64,000 nt of DNA from Volutella citrinella (GCA_034401135.1 JAWZSP010000007.1:62001-126000), one strand, 5' to 3'; shown: positions 42,741 through 54,703, counted from the stretch's first letter. Translations and numbers: made by a program. The notes: generated from the sequence alone by a model not told the origin.

Positions 42741-45180
42741 TTATCCTGAATAGCGGAAGTGCTTGTTTCCTTTATCGGTCTCATTCCTAGAGTAAAGGTC
42801 AGTTTCATATAAATTGAACGAGGGAAATAAAAGAGTCGGCTTCAACAAGTGCGATGTGTACTCTTGTAAGGGATTGTGTACTTACTTGAGCGCAGTGAGA
42901 TCGTCTGCATCGTCGTGGTCGACAGCATACGCGGGATTCGTTTTCGCCTTCTTGTCTCGTCTGGCATTCTCAAGCCTCATAGCCATCCAGGTGGAAAGAG
43001 TAAGCGCAATGAAGGTGGAGAGAAATCTGAACGGAAATATGTTAGCTTCTTTCCTTTCAATACACTGTGGTGGAGCTGAGTAGCACTCACGCTAGCACAA
43101 AGGTCATGCCAGTGTTGTAGCGAGGGGACTCAGTTCCCAAGAAGGTCTGTGGCGTGATGATATTGACGACGCAGTAAAGGAAGAAGGCTGCTGAGGTGGT
43201 GATTTGCTTTTTGGTGTAGCCAACAATGTTAGCGCCGATCACGGACATGATGACGGTATAGTTGACGCCAGAGCACGAAATAATGATACAAGCGGCGAGG
43301 CGACGATTCTGGTACTGTTCTTCAGCCGGCGTGACATGCAGCAAAGCGATGCCGGCAAGAGCAATAATACTGGCAGCGGCGGTGAGGGGCTGCTTCATGT
43401 TCCGGAACCGAGGTGAGAAGGTCGGCAGAGCAGACACGATCAATTGAGAAAATCCCTAGATGATCGGTTAGCCATCGTCTTCTTCATTCCGGCACAGCAT
43501 CATGGGCATTGATCGTACCTGGACGGCATAATTTGGTGCTGTGAAGAGTTGAGCTTTGAGCTTTGAGTATCCAAAACCCTGCGAGTTGGAGTGTACTCAG
43601 TTAGCGACGGCTCATAAGCTAGGGGACACTCTATTGTGCTTCATTGCTCACTTTAATAATGATGCCTAGGAAATTGGTTGTGACATTTCCAGCGGCCTGG
43701 GAGAAGAACATTTGAAACACAATCATCCAGACCCGGTAGTCGGACACAGCTTCGCGAAGCTGCTCCCACTTGAACTCGGCTAAACCATGTTAGTGTATTG
43801 TGTAACAAATTTCTTTTCCGTGAGCTGTAAGTAGCCACTTACTATCTTTGACGCCAAGCTTGCTGTCCGCAACTCGCTTGATAGCGATGAGTCTCTCGCG
43901 CTCAGTGAGCCATTCGGCGTTCTCAGGGGAGTCGGGCATGATGAAGTACTAATAATATTGTCATTAGCTCTCTGTGTAACGTTGTATGTAAAGCTCAGTC
44001 ACTTTGGCTTACCAGAAGCACGCCCGTGATGCAGCTGAGAATTCCGAGCAGCAAGAAAATGAGTTTCCAGGATTTCTATGACAACGGTCAGGAGACGATA
44101 GATGTGATCCAAATCAGATAAAAGACATACCACTGGGCCGTCTTCGATGTGACCGAGACCTGCAAGAGTACGGTGTCAGAAAATCGCCGCGGCAGCCCAA
44201 GAGCAACAGTACCATCAACTCACCGTAGTAGATGACAAGGAATGGGACCGGCAGGAATCCGTTCAGAACGGTCCACAGACCAAAGCGAAAGGGTTGCTCT
44301 GTTTGAGTGTACCAGCAGCTTGTACTGTTGAATAGCGAGTCAGAAATACTATCAAGCCTCCATGTGATAGAAGACATACATGAGGAGCAGCCCCGGAACA
44401 AGGCATGATTCAAGCAAACTATGAGTCAAGTCAGCATTAGCTGCGGTAAGAATTCGGAGTATTCACATACCCCAGGAGGAATCTCAAGACCATGAGTGAG
44501 GCATAGCCACTGGCCCCCATACAGCCAAGCAAGGTTGCTCCCCAGAGGAGAAAAGCAACGCCAATAAACTTGCCAGCGTGGAAGTACTGAAGGCCGCGAC
44601 CAGAGACGAAAGACCCGGCGAGGTAACCAAAATAAAAGATCTTTCAATGAATCATTGTTAGACTGCCAATTCACCAAGTTCCCACGGTCGTCTGTCCTCT
44701 TCGTGCACTTACAGAAACACACCAAGAGTACTCCTGGCCGACAAGGCCCAAGTCCTCACGAAGACCATAGGTGGCAGCAGCTCCAAGAGCAGACTGTTCA
44801 CGAGCGAATTGTTAGTTCAACCTTTATTCCCCCTTTTGTGAAGGAAATACCTGACAACCATGGAACCTTACCTTATCGACAAACTGCAGACCGCATGCCC
44901 AGGAAGCCAGCGGCATGATACGCCAGTCGATCTTGACGCGGACCTTGCGCTTCTCTTCTCCAAGTGTCAGCCAAACTACTCGTCCAAAGCATGAGCATAA
45001 GTTCATCACAGTCGTCTAACCTTCTTCGCTGAATTGGACAGTTTGAATGTTCAGTTCCTTGGCGTCAACATCGCTGGGCCTGTCCAAGTGGGACTTGGAC
45101 GGGGAAGCAATGACGGCATTCTCCACATTCTCAGTGGTGCCCGCATCGCCAGTCTCCTTGGACTGCTGAGGGGAAGGCAT
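42741..45180 (-). CDS. MFS permease of the DAL5/anion:cation symporter type
   Basis: Model of 14 exons, complement(42741-42786, 42886-43026, 43091-43455, 43519-43578, 43652-43779, 43843-43948, 44013-44075, 44131-44159, 44224-44324, 44380-44418, 44471-44640, 44713-44793, 44872-44957, 45021-45180), 524 aa. All 13 introns are GT-AG and keep phase. The product has 12 predicted membrane helices and DAL5-family segments: 'DWRIMPLASWACGLQFVDK', 'YFGYLAGSFVSGRGLQYF', 'LESCLVPGLLL', 'WYTQTEQPFRFGLW', 'FFSQAAGNVTTNFLGI' and a C-terminal 'NKHFRYSG', found only if the last small exon is added. This family imports allantoate, nicotinate, pantothenate and other carboxylates (family knowledge). Divergent from the flavoprotein at 46100, with two copies of the cluster motif between them, so it is probably the uptake system of the cluster. 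Confidence 0.88.
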
Positions 45181-45608
45181 GGTTGCTGGTATGCAATCTT
45201 GAGCAATGAGAGCGGCAGCTGTAAATGTTGGGGCGCGCAATCGTCGGTGTCATGGAGAGTAAGAAAAAGCAAAAAAGCAGGAGCTTCAGGATGGAGGAGG
45301 CTGTCCGTGTTATGTGTTTTTCGTTTGTATTGGCAGGGCACTAATTCGCTGTTATCTCCCTCAGAGGGATATTGGGCTAGCAAGGATAGGAAGCCCTCCC
45401 CCGCAATCGCCAAGAATTAGACACGTAACTTTACCCCAGACTCCCAGGGCAACGGAACATGAATTGTGCCTCAGGACTGGTGATTGAAGGGGTGATTCCC
45501 CGCAGGTGGGCCGAGGTGGCAGCACTCATTTTCTGTTCCCCCAGGAGCTAAGTCCTTGGGCTGCGGAGCTAGCATGGATTGGGGACGCCGGCGCCTCCTG
45601 GACCCCAA

Positions 45609-45632
45609 CCGGTCACTTTTTTTAACCGCCGG
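45609..45632. promoter_or_regulatory. Cluster motif site 1: CCGG-N16-CCGG
   Basis: CCGG at 45609 and 45629, 20 bp apart, with TTTAA in the spacer (TCACTTTTTTTAACCG). It lies 429 bp before the permease ATG and about 470 bp before the flavoprotein ATG. Same geometry as five other sites in this cluster. Confidence 0.6.
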
Positions 45633-45874
45633 TCCAAGGGCCGAGGCCTCTTGGGTTTGCTGACTGGTCATTCAAGGTCTCGCCATGATAACGGCCTAAG
45701 CTTGGAAGGGGTGAGCTGAGCAGGCGATAGCCCTTGGTGGTGAACGCCCCCGTCTTGGCCTTCCTTCAAATTCCCACGTGGGTCATGGGCTCGGAGCCGT
45801 ATGATGCGGGTGAAGTGAGGTGACCTGTTCTGTATCGCCCTCCAATTGTGGTTGGTTGGGAGCATTCCGCTCGC

Positions 45875-45898
45875 CCGGCCATTAAAATAAATCACCGG
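45875..45898. promoter_or_regulatory. Cluster motif site 2: CCGG-N16-CCGG
   Basis: CCGG at 45875 and 45895. On the minus strand the spacer reads TGATTTATTTTAATGG. It lies about 200 bp before the flavoprotein ATG at 46100. Confidence 0.62.
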
Positions 45899-46099
45899 TC
45901 CGTATCAGCGAACCGAACAACGACAGTACTGAAGACTTGACGGCGGATTGCACTCGAGTTTGTTACCGAGCGTAGATACTACTTATGATACAATTGCACG
46001 GGATTAGCCGATTTGATGAAGAGGCTCAACTGTTTGTCCTTACCAATTCCTCGTGACGATTCTGACCACTGGCGAAAAGCTTCACCACGAAACGCCCCT

Positions 46100-47909
46100 A
46101 TGCCCAAAATGGAGACAGTAGTGGTAGATGTTCTTGTATGTGGAGGCGGCATGTCTGGCATGGCCTGTGCGGCCGCTGCTGCAGAGTCCGGAGCCAAGGT
46201 ATTGGTGGTTGAGAAGCAAGCCCATTTGGGGGGATCTTCAGCCTACTCCGCAGGCATGTTGTACGTGTTCATACCATTCAGAAACCCCAAAGGAACACTC
46301 CAAGTCTTTTGATGCTAATTTGTTATTCTAGCTGGGCCCCCAAGACGTACGAAAGTCTTCGGTCGTGGGTTCCGGAGGGCGATGCTGATTTGCAGCGGGC
46401 ATGGATGAACGACTATCTCCCAGCTGTGGAGTGGATGCGGCAGAGTGGTATTCCAACTGCTGACAGGTTCGGTCCGATCATGACCATTGGTATGAGCGAC
46501 TCTGGCCTCGGCTTCGCATTCCTATACTAAGTGGTGACAATAGGTATTGGTTATCCCATCAAGATTTCTGAGCTGTACAAGCTTCACAACAAGAAGATCA
46601 GTGGCGGTGACACCAATTCGGCCATCTGGACTAATACCAAGGTCGTCAAGTTGCTTCAGCAAAGCCCAGAATGTGCCGGGTCTCGGGTCACTGGCGCCAT
46701 TGTCCAGCGCACTCTTCCTGGGTCGAAAGATGTCAAGCTTGTCGAGGTCAAGTCCAAGTTTGTCGTTTTAGCCACGGGAGGGTTCCAGGGTTCGCCTGAC
46801 CTAACAGCCACGTATCTTGGGCAAGGGCAAGACAATGTGTTTGTGCGGTCCAACTACGGCTCTGTTGGCGATGGCCTGAAACTCGCAATCTCTGCTGGTG
46901 CCGGGACGAGTCGCGGGATGGATACTTATTATGGACATCTGCTCGCATCGCCTCTCGACCACAAGCAGGTCGACCCGAAGGATTATCTGCCGCTGGCTCA
47001 ATATCGTATGTTTCACAGTTTTTTGTTACTCTCTATAACACGTTTCACGTCTAACCTGAATATCCAGAGAGCAAGTACTGTCTCTTGATCAACAAGGGCG
47101 GCAAGAGATTCACAGACGAAACTCTTGGTGATGAGATTGTGAACCAGGACTTGGCCAAACAGCCCGACCGCAAGGGTTATCTCATTTTCAGGTACGTCAT
47201 TTAGTTTTCACCTGCAGTAGCCAAGGAATACAATTGACACGGGTGCTAACACGTTCCTACAGCGAAGAGACAAGGGCAAAGTACTGTGTCTCTTCCATGT
47301 TCCCACACGCTGGTGATGTTGACCGACTGGCGAAAGCTCGCTCTCACGGAGCTCGGGTGGGAGAAGCAACTACTATTGCGGAGCTTGTGCAGACCCTGGG
47401 GGCATGGGGCGTTGACAAACTTCAGGCCCAGCAAACAATTGACCAGTATCATCGCGTCGTCGCACTTGGGGACAAGCCCATCTCCCTAGATGCGCCAGTT
47501 GGTCTTACTGGCCCGCCACCGGCACCACTTGTGGAGGGCAAGGGTCCTTTCTTCGCCATGGAAGTTCAGCCTTCGTAAGTTTGGCCTTTTGATTTTTCTT
47601 TTGATTTTTCTTTTAGGACGAACTATACTAAAATTCATCGACAGTATCACCTTTACGTATGGTGGCGTCTCCATTGACCCCAACGGCCATGCATTGACAC
47701 CTGACAAGACTGTTATCGATGGTCTACTCGTCTCCGGCGTCGATGGCGGCGGCTTCAGTAACCGTGGATACGCTGGAGGTCTCGCGCTGGCCTTCGTGAC
47801 TGGTATCTGGTCTGCTCGTACCGTGGCAAAGGAGCTAGGGTTGCCAGTCCCGTCTCTCCCACCAGCTGCCGCAAAGGATCTGGTGGTTCGTGAAGGAAGT
47901 CACCTGTAA
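46100..47909 (+). CDS. FAD_binding_2 flavoprotein dehydrogenase (fumarate reductase/3-ketosteroid dehydrogenase type)
   Basis: Model 46100-46260, 46332-46489, 46544-47005, 47068-47191, 47263-47574, 47645-47909, 493 aa, five introns of 54-71 bp, phase kept. The N-terminal dinucleotide-binding motif is 'VLVCGGGMSGMACAAAAAE' (GxGxxG at ~15-20) followed by 'VLVVEK', then 'LGGSSAYSAGMFWAP'. The FAD-contact segment 'VVLATGGF' lies in the middle and the C-terminal 'GLLVSGVDGGGFSNRGYAGGLALA' closes the FAD site. This family includes fumarate reductase, 3-ketosteroid delta-1-dehydrogenase and tricarballylate dehydrogenase, enzymes that insert or reduce a C=C next to a carbonyl or carboxyl. The exact reaction cannot be named. 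It is paired divergently with the permease. A Met at residue 4 is an alternative start. Confidence 0.88.
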
Positions 47910-48050
47910 AATACTGAGGGAATGTGAGATAGCGTAACTAGCACCGGTGGAAAAAAATGAGATAGATGTGATCTCATGTTTTAAATCCCTTGACGTAAAC
48001 TTGGAATGGAACAGATGCAACTCATTTGATGTCTCTCTCAATCCTGTAAG

Positions 48051-49178
48051 CTACAACTCCACCGGATGGCCATTACCAGAATCAAGGGCTTGAATAATAG
48101 CCTCACAAACTCTTACGGCAGCCAAGCCGTCTTCGCCAGAGCAAACCGGAGTCCCTCCACCTCGTGCTAGCTCACCAAGATGTTCAATCTGCCGCTCATA
48201 AGGATCACCGTGCTCAGACAGTACTGCCTCGTGAGATATGGGGCAGCTCCAACCAGCTTCAAGTCCACTCTTTGCAACATCTTCTTGACGGTAGGTCCAT
48301 AACAGACCGTCTGGAACACTCAAACTCCCACGTGACCCAAATAGACGGTAGCTGTCCACAGGCAGTCCAGCTTTGGCAATCATGACATTTTCTCCCGTAG
48401 CCGCCTCCCAGCCGTAGGGGCTAGGGACATTGTCACAAACGATGAGGGTTCCCACCACGCCATTCTCAAAATGTAGCATCACAGACGCACCCTCCTCTAC
48501 CAGATCATCGTCTGCCACAGAAGGATGCTCTCGACGGCGTATGATGTTCTGGGCCCACAAGCGTGTGATCTTGGATCCAACAAGGTAGTGCAACACATCA
48601 ATATCATGCACTAGGTTTGTCCACACCGGCCCGCCCCCTTGAGACCGGGCAGCCCGCCAAGGGGCTGTCGCGTAGTATCCATCCGGCTTTTTGCATGTCC
48701 ACAGACTGGAGACGGCGGTGAGATTGCCCACCGTGCCGGCTGTGAGGGCACGCTTCGCTGCGACAATTGGCGGCTGGAACCGTCGATGATGGCCGACCGT
48801 AATCGTACATTGTCTGTCCCTCGCAAGGGATAGCAGAGCGGCTGCGGACTTGGACTCGGTCGACAAGGGCTTTTCAACCATTATGACTTTTGGTTTGGCT
48901 GAGTCGAGGATCTCAGTCGCAACTTGTACGTGCAAACTGGACGGGACGCAGACAAGGTATACATCAGGCTGATACACAGCCAACAGGGCAGCCAAACTTT
49001 CAAAGTATGGCACCGAGAATTCGTCTGCTAGCTGTTTTCCCGATGGAAATGGGTCAACGATAGCTTGCAAAGTGCAAGTTGAGGAGTTGAGGAGCGTTTT
49101 CAAGTGCTCTCGGGCTATCGTGCCGCCCCCGACAATGGCAAAAGGCGACTTAGTATTGTTGGGTTCCACACTGTTCAT
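48051..49178 (-). CDS. Gfo/Idh/MocA-family NAD(P)-dependent oxidoreductase
   Basis: Single exon, 375 aa. The N-terminal Rossmann domain has 'FAIVGGGTIAREH' (nucleotide-binding glycines at 17-19), and the conserved dihydrodipicolinate-reductase-type 'EKP' is at 102-104. The C-terminal domain contains 'GGGPVWTNLVHDIDVLHYLVG', with the His/Asp pair typical of this family's active site. Members oxidise sugars, inositol and related cyclic polyols, so a cyclitol-like or sugar-acid substrate is possible. Its 3' end lies 141 bp from the flavoprotein gene's 3' end. The nearest cluster motif is about 600 bp upstream and may serve the next gene instead. Confidence 0.9.
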   Translation of the reverse strand: MNSVEPNNTKSPFAIVGGGTIAREHLKTLLNSSTCTLQAIVDPFPSGKQLADEFSVPYFESLAALLAVYQPDVYLVCVPSSLHVQVATEILDSAKPKVIMVEKPLSTESKSAAALLSLARDRQCTITVGHHRRFQPPIVAAKRALTAGTVGNLTAVSSLWTCKKPDGYYATAPWRAARSQGGGPVWTNLVHDIDVLHYLVGSKITRLWAQNIIRRREHPSVADDDLVEEGASVMLHFENGVVGTLIVCDNVPSPYGWEAATGENVMIAKAGLPVDSYRLFGSRGSLSVPDGLLWTYRQEDVAKSGLEAGWSCPISHEAVLSEHGDPYERQIEHLGELARGGGTPVCSGEDGLAAVRVCEAIIQALDSGNGHPVEL

Positions 49179-50064
49179 TTTGGGCTTGGTGTGGTTGGCA
49201 GATTGTCTGGTTGGTCTCGGTCAAGTCAAGGGTTGATGGAGTGACAGAGCATGCGGCGGATGTGAAGAGCAGAAAAGTAGGCACGGACACCAATCCCGGC
49301 AAGTTTTGGCGAGCCAATTTATCACGCACGAGAAAGCTGATGGGCTAATGATGACTCGCGCATCTTCAGCCATACCTATTGGATGGCAATGGAGACATGG
49401 TGACGCCGGGCCTGGCATCTATTGTCTGACGACCGGCCGGTCACTTAATCTAGATCTGAAAACATGCACTCGGAGCATGGCATCTCTGTATGGGGTTTCG
49501 CATTGATAGCAGAGCTAACCAGTAAGCTAGCTACCCAGGGATCATCCACTCACTGTCAAATTAGTGGCTTGTAGCTGCATCATCCACGGCCCACGTAGTT
49601 GCTGCGGGACACGGCCAAGATTGGGCTGGGGTAGCCCATCCTGGGGTCCGGGGAAGGAGTGAATTAGCCTTTTTGGGCTCAGAGAGCAATAAGGCAGTCA
49701 CTGATTACTGCTACCGGGGTATTGGAAATGCGGCTTGTGGGGCCCCAGGCGATTATCACACCCCTCTCACGCCCTCGGCATATTATTTAAAGCCCCGGGT
49801 GGCACAGAGCAATCACACCGACCCCGCAACCGGTCAGGCCTGGACTAGGGACTTGGTTCCAAGACTCTGGTACTCTTCTCATGCCGAGCAATTTGGAGTA
49901 GGATAATCTGCACATAAGTGCTGAAAATCAGGCCACGTGCTGGGCTCACAATAGCAGATTGCCTTGACAACTGGCAATCCTAGAGCCTCATCCCTTGCGC
50001 AGTCACCTTGTCTTGACCAATCATTGAATTGCCACTCCGTATTTTGCTTCTATTTGACGACATC
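49179..50064. promoter_or_regulatory. Divergent promoter region, Gfo/Idh and flavin oxidoreductase genes
   Basis: 886 bp without a gene. A G+C-rich stretch at 49610-49660 and 49735-49830 contains several CCGG and CCCC blocks, including the motif copy at 49775-49798. Confidence 0.5.
49775..49798. promoter_or_regulatory. Cluster motif site 3: TCGG-N16-CCGG
   Basis: TCGG at 49775 and CCGG at 49795, with spacer CATATTATTTAAAGCC. It lies 267 bp before the flavin oxidoreductase ATG. Confidence 0.6.
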
Positions 50065-51709
50065 ATGGCACCTGTCTCTTCAACATCCCGGACATTGGCC
50101 CAGGTGCGTGCTCGAAAATCATGACATAGCGAGAGAGACTTTGAATAACAATCGCCCCGAATAAATTAGCCCATCACGCTTAAGCTCTCGGGAAAGGTCA
50201 TCAAGAACCGACTCTATCGCACCCCTCTGAGCGAATACGCATCTACCTATGATGAAAACGACCCCGACAACACTGGTAGACCGCTTGACAAGTACCGGGA
50301 GCTCTATCAAGGTCAGTTGGCTACGTTGTTCCTAATCACGAGCCCCAAGTTCCATGTTAGCCATAATCTATGCCATTTCTCATGTTCTGCTGACGCCGTG
50401 AACTCACAGAAATTGCGGATGGTGGCGCTGGCCTCATCTGCTTCGGCAACATCCCGATTGACCGCAACAACCTCGAAAACTACAACAACGCAGTTCTCGA
50501 TCCCCGAAACCCGTGGGACCCTGTGGCTGCATTTGCTCCAGCCATAAAGGCCGCCAAATCCCGCGGCGCCGTCTGTCTTCCACAACTTCAGTTCCCCGGT
50601 CGCCAGGTGCCCGAATTCTTGAACCAGAATCCCCGATCTGCATCCAACGTGCAGCTGAAGCCATGTCTGAACAAGAAATATGGCAAGCCAACTCCTTTTA
50701 CATTGGATGAGATTGAAGAAATCACACGTCGCTATGTTTGGGCTGCTGAGGTTCTTGCCAAAGCCGGTGCCGATGGAATCATTGTGAGTGGACACCTGCG
50801 GTTCCCTCTTGCTTGAGACTTGGTAGCGTGTGCAGCTAACAGTGAGGCTCACTTAGATTCATGCCTCGCATGGTTACATTATGAACCAGTTTCTCTCTCC
50901 TCTCACCAATAAGCGTACAGACAAGGTAATGCTCCGATAGGATTATCACCTCAAGAGGCGATGAACTTGGCCAACAGCCGAAGGTTGACTCGGCTAACAT
51001 AACTTAGTATGGAGGAAGCCTCGAGAACCGCGCCCGCTTCATTCTTGGGATAGTCAATGCTATCAAGGCGAAGCTGCCCTCGGAAAAATTTGTCATCGCG
51101 GCCAAGTTCAACTGCCAGGATTGTGAGTCCAACTCGACCCACGTACGGCGGCCGTCTGCCGACCCCATCGGTTTCAGTTCAGCTTTCTAACCAGTTTCAA
51201 TTCTTTGCCTTAAATAGTCATCGAGGGGGGACAAAGCTTCGCCGAGCAATGTGTTGTGATGAAATGGCTCGAAGATGCTGGTGTCGACTTTTTTGACATC
51301 TCAGGCGGCACATACGAATCTCCTGCGTGGCGGGGCAACATCATGACGGAGCTTGCAGAGCGTCCTTCGCAAAAGGAGCGCGGAAGGTGAGGAGATAAAT
51401 GCCTAAATCTTGTTTCTAAAAATTTAGCGCTAATTCTTGGTTCTCGATAGCTATTTCATCGAATGGGCTCAAGAAATGAAGAAGGTCTTGGTAAGTGCTC
51501 ACGCAAATTTCGAGGGTTGGGCTCAGGCTAACTCAAGACAGTCGCGAGCTGTGATCGGGACTACAGGCGGATGGAGAGATGAAAACAAGATGGCGGAAGC
51601 GGTCTGGAAGAATGACATCGACATGTGTGGCTTGGGTCGTCCGTTGAGAGAGGATCCCGAGTTTGTGAACATGGTTCTCAAGGGAAAGACAACGCTGGCA
51701 AAGCTGTAA
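50065..51709 (+). CDS. Old-yellow-enzyme-type NADH:flavin oxidoreductase
   Basis: Model 50065-50103, 50170-50311, 50410-50783, 50857-50925, 51008-51122, 51218-51386, 51451-51490, 51542-51709, 371 aa, seven introns. The last intron (51491-51541, 51 bp) is a multiple of three and free of stops, so it could be missed; removing it joins 'MKKVL' to 'SRAVIGTTGGWR' as the family needs. FMN TIM-barrel features: 'NRLYRTPLSEYAS', 'HASHGYIMNQFLSP' (His187 and His190 contact the substrate carbonyl), 'KYGGSLENRARF', and the phosphate-binding 'TTGGW' and 'GLGRPLREDPEF'. Such enzymes reduce activated C=C bonds or oxidise enoyl-CoA-like and steroid-like substrates. The start ATG lies 13 codons before the first intron. 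Confidence 0.88.
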
Positions 51710-51925
51710 GATGCATAAGCTTGGCAATAAGTTAGGCGCAGAATACTCATAGCGTTGTCTGACTTGTTTGCACACTTGAATTGACTACTACTCTGAAGCT
51801 TCACTTGTTCTTCGTGATTTCGACTCCGAGCTGGAAGAGACCTAGCCGACACACAGCAGAAAGACTAGCACATCCAGGCAAATGAACCGATCGTGAAAAA
51901 TTTCAATATTTATCGCTGGCTCATG

Positions 51926-54703
51926 CTAAAATATATTGGCCACGCTCTCAAACGTACAGTCCAAGCCTTGTCCGTACCACTCTCGCATCATGTCAGCAAA
52001 CGCCTCCTGTGCCAGATCCTCGCCCCCAGGTGGCGTTAGACCATTGGATAACAGCGCATCAAAAGAGTAAGACGCAAGGTCGCCGTCCATATTTCCAAAT
52101 TGGGGAGGTTCCATCTCCAATAGCTGGTTTAGTTGTTCAGATGCTGTTGCTTGAGGATCTTGCATGGGTGCGCCGTTTCCAAGACCTGTTACGAGATCAG
52201 CCGTCTGCCTCAAGACGTTGATCCTCGTACGAAGGATACGAAACAGATGCTGGCCCAGAAGCGCAGCAATGCCGAATCGATGTGTTGGAACTGTCCCAGC
52301 CTTCTCAAGTTGCAGAGCAACCTCGGCCAAAAGCGCAAGGAGCTCGACCTCTTGTCCTGGACGATCGCCGTAGAGCTGGGGAAATAGCTTCAAAGCCAAG
52401 ATGGCTGAGTAGGAGATCATTGTCCAGGACGGTACTAGCATGCAGTACATGGGTTCTCCAATATCAGCCAAGTCTTTGACAGCCATTTCACAGCAGTTGA
52501 CGGCAGCTTCAAAGCAGTCCTCTCTAGTCGCGTCTGCATCGCTCTGCTGGACACTGCCCGTTCGGTCTCTGAGGGCAAAGCAGAGAGTCAACAGCCTTCC
52601 GTGCATGTAGACATAATGAAGATAGACGTAACGAATGGCAGCTCCTGTTGACATGTGGACTTCCGTTGGTTCCAGTGTCGTTAGAGATGCTACAGCGAGT
52701 GATAGTTGTGACTCTGAAACCCAGGTGCGTCGCCACGGATCCAGGACTGAATCAACCAGATCCCGTACCCAGTGCTTCTCACCGTGCTTGGTTGTCACGC
52801 CAGACTTGAGTTGGTGGTGCAAATTCGCCAAGTGACGACGGAGAAGGACGAGGGCGCATGTGTAGACATCGTTGGTGTCGGCCAGGGGATGCTTCCACCA
52901 ATCATCTATTCCGAGAGTTAGGTCTGCCTCTGGAAAAGGCCGTACTCTCCCGCAGGCCGCGCTGTGTGCCTGTTCCCAGAGAAGCATTCGAAGCCAAGTA
53001 CGCTCACGATTCCGTGCCAATCTGTCTTGGAACTCAGGTACCGTCCATTGGGTGCTGTTGGCAATTTGGGTTGCCCCGGGTGCCATTGATGCGGGAAATG
53101 GTGTAGAATCTGGATCCGCGGCGAGCTGATACTCTGGTTGGCAATAAAGCACATCATTTGCAGTAGCACTGGCGCGGGTTTGCTTTCGGTCAAGACCTAG
53201 AGCTGACGCCATGCCAAAAGCATATGCGGTGTAGACCCAGGATCGCTCGTCAGCCAACGTGTTTGTTGGAACGGCAGAGAGAAGGGAGATGTAATAGCCT
53301 TGTACGATTTCAACAGATTTGTATCCGTGTGTATGGACATGCTTGGAGAGCTTCTCGCCATGCAGGCGCAGTCTCTTGGCCACCGCGCCGGAAGCATGGT
53401 CGAATTGTGCGGATATTGCCAGTATCCAAGTGAAGAGGAGCGCTGATCGAGACCGCACAAACTCTGGAGTATGCATTGCGGCATCGAGAATTCCGTTCAA
53501 TGCGTGTAGGCGTTCGTAGTATCTAGACAAGGCGATTAGATGGATCAGATTAACGTGGAATATGTCAGATTGACAAATCTCAGCTTACATGGGAAAGAGA
53601 TGCTGAGCCTCTTCCATTGTTACCAGGCCCAGGTCAATAGGATCAACATCAGGGCCAACATCAAGTGCCTGGTTGACTGGCTGTGGCTTGAAGTAGTTCT
53701 TTGCATGTGGACTCATCTGGCTCCGTTTAGTCAACAATGAGCCCAGGGCGTGTTGTAGCGTCTTCCTGTCGAGTGAGAGTCCGAGGGAAACATAGCCGGG
53801 CCTCCCAAGGAGAGACGAAGCCACATCCAAGGGGCCTATCACGCCGGATACAAATGTGGAAGTGTTCCCTTGTGCAGATAGCGCGATTGATGAAGGGGAT
53901 GAAATGGAGTCTTCTTGGTCTAAATTATCGTCCATGGCCTGAGCCTCCCCGGATGCGTCTGCCAACAGTCCGAGGGGGTCGCTGACGGAGTTGTCGGTTT
54001 TCCATTGAGCAGTACTTTTGTGAGAATTGTTCTCTGCTAATGGAATTTCTGGACAATGCCCTGATATTGATACGGTCGCCGTCATCGAAGGATCCGGTGA
54101 TGTTGATGTCAGCATTGGAGAGCACGGTATTAGGTCGGTGTGCTCAGATGCTTCCACATCCATCGGCCCAGAGACCTCGGCAGGTAGCACCTCAGCTTCA
54201 ATAGTTGGCTCCAAGGAAGCCGACGGCGTGGCTAGGATTAATTCGAGAATCTGGCTCTCGATGGCTGACGGGCTGGAGGCGGATAGGACCTGCAACGTTT
54301 GCTGCTCCTCCTGGTTACCCCCGGCGCGAGCCTTGCGGACTTCTTTCTGCATCTGCCGTACGGCCTTGCTGAGGCCGCGATGACGACCTAGGGAGCCCGG
54401 TTTACGGCCGAGAGGGCGCTTCTGGGGTGTGTGGCACGGCCGATTGTTTCGTTGGCAGCGATCGCAGGGACGGTTTGCAGGGTCGGTCTCGGTCTCGGTC
54501 TCATTTTCGCTGCCACCGCTGCCTTGCCCCGGTCCTTGCTCTTGTGACTTTCCCATCCCGACACGGGTACATCGCATCTTGAGACGTCGACACGCCTCGC
54601 AAGCGGCGGGCATCGCGCTGCGAGACTCGGCTCGTGCGTCCACCATGATGAGGCGGGCCAGGAGTGTGTTGGATTTACCAATTTGTTGAAGTCGACCCAC
54701 CAA
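51926..54703 (-). CDS. Zn2Cys6 transcription factor with long zinc-cluster loop, candidate cluster regulator
   Basis: Model complement(51926-53522, 53589-54703), 903 aa, one 66-bp intron that joins 'HLFP' to 'IYYERLHALNGILD'. The zinc cluster is C35-x2-C38-x6-C45-x34-C80-x2-C83-x6-C90. The spacing on both sides is standard, but the loop between Cys45 and Cys80 is 34 residues, rich in Gly, Glu and Thr, where most members have about 5-12. A basic linker follows ('KRPLGRKPGSLGRHRGLSK'). The C-terminal half is a fungal-specific transcription factor domain ('RNRERTWLRMLLWEQAHS'). It should be nuclear. It sits in the middle of the cluster and is the natural candidate to bind the CGG-N16-CCGG sites (inference). 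A Met at residue 20 is an alternative start. Confidence 0.88.

Larger units (their letters stand above)
45181..46099. promoter_or_regulatory. Divergent promoter region, permease and flavoprotein genes
   Basis: 919 bp without a gene. It contains two copies of the CGG-N16-CCGG motif (45609-45632 and 45875-45898), listed separately. Confidence 0.55.

Noticed and set aside
49406..49440. CCGG cluster before the Gfo/Idh gene as a further copy of the N16 motif
   Set aside because: The CCGG boxes are 27 and 31 bp apart, not 20, and the spacer is not A+T-rich.
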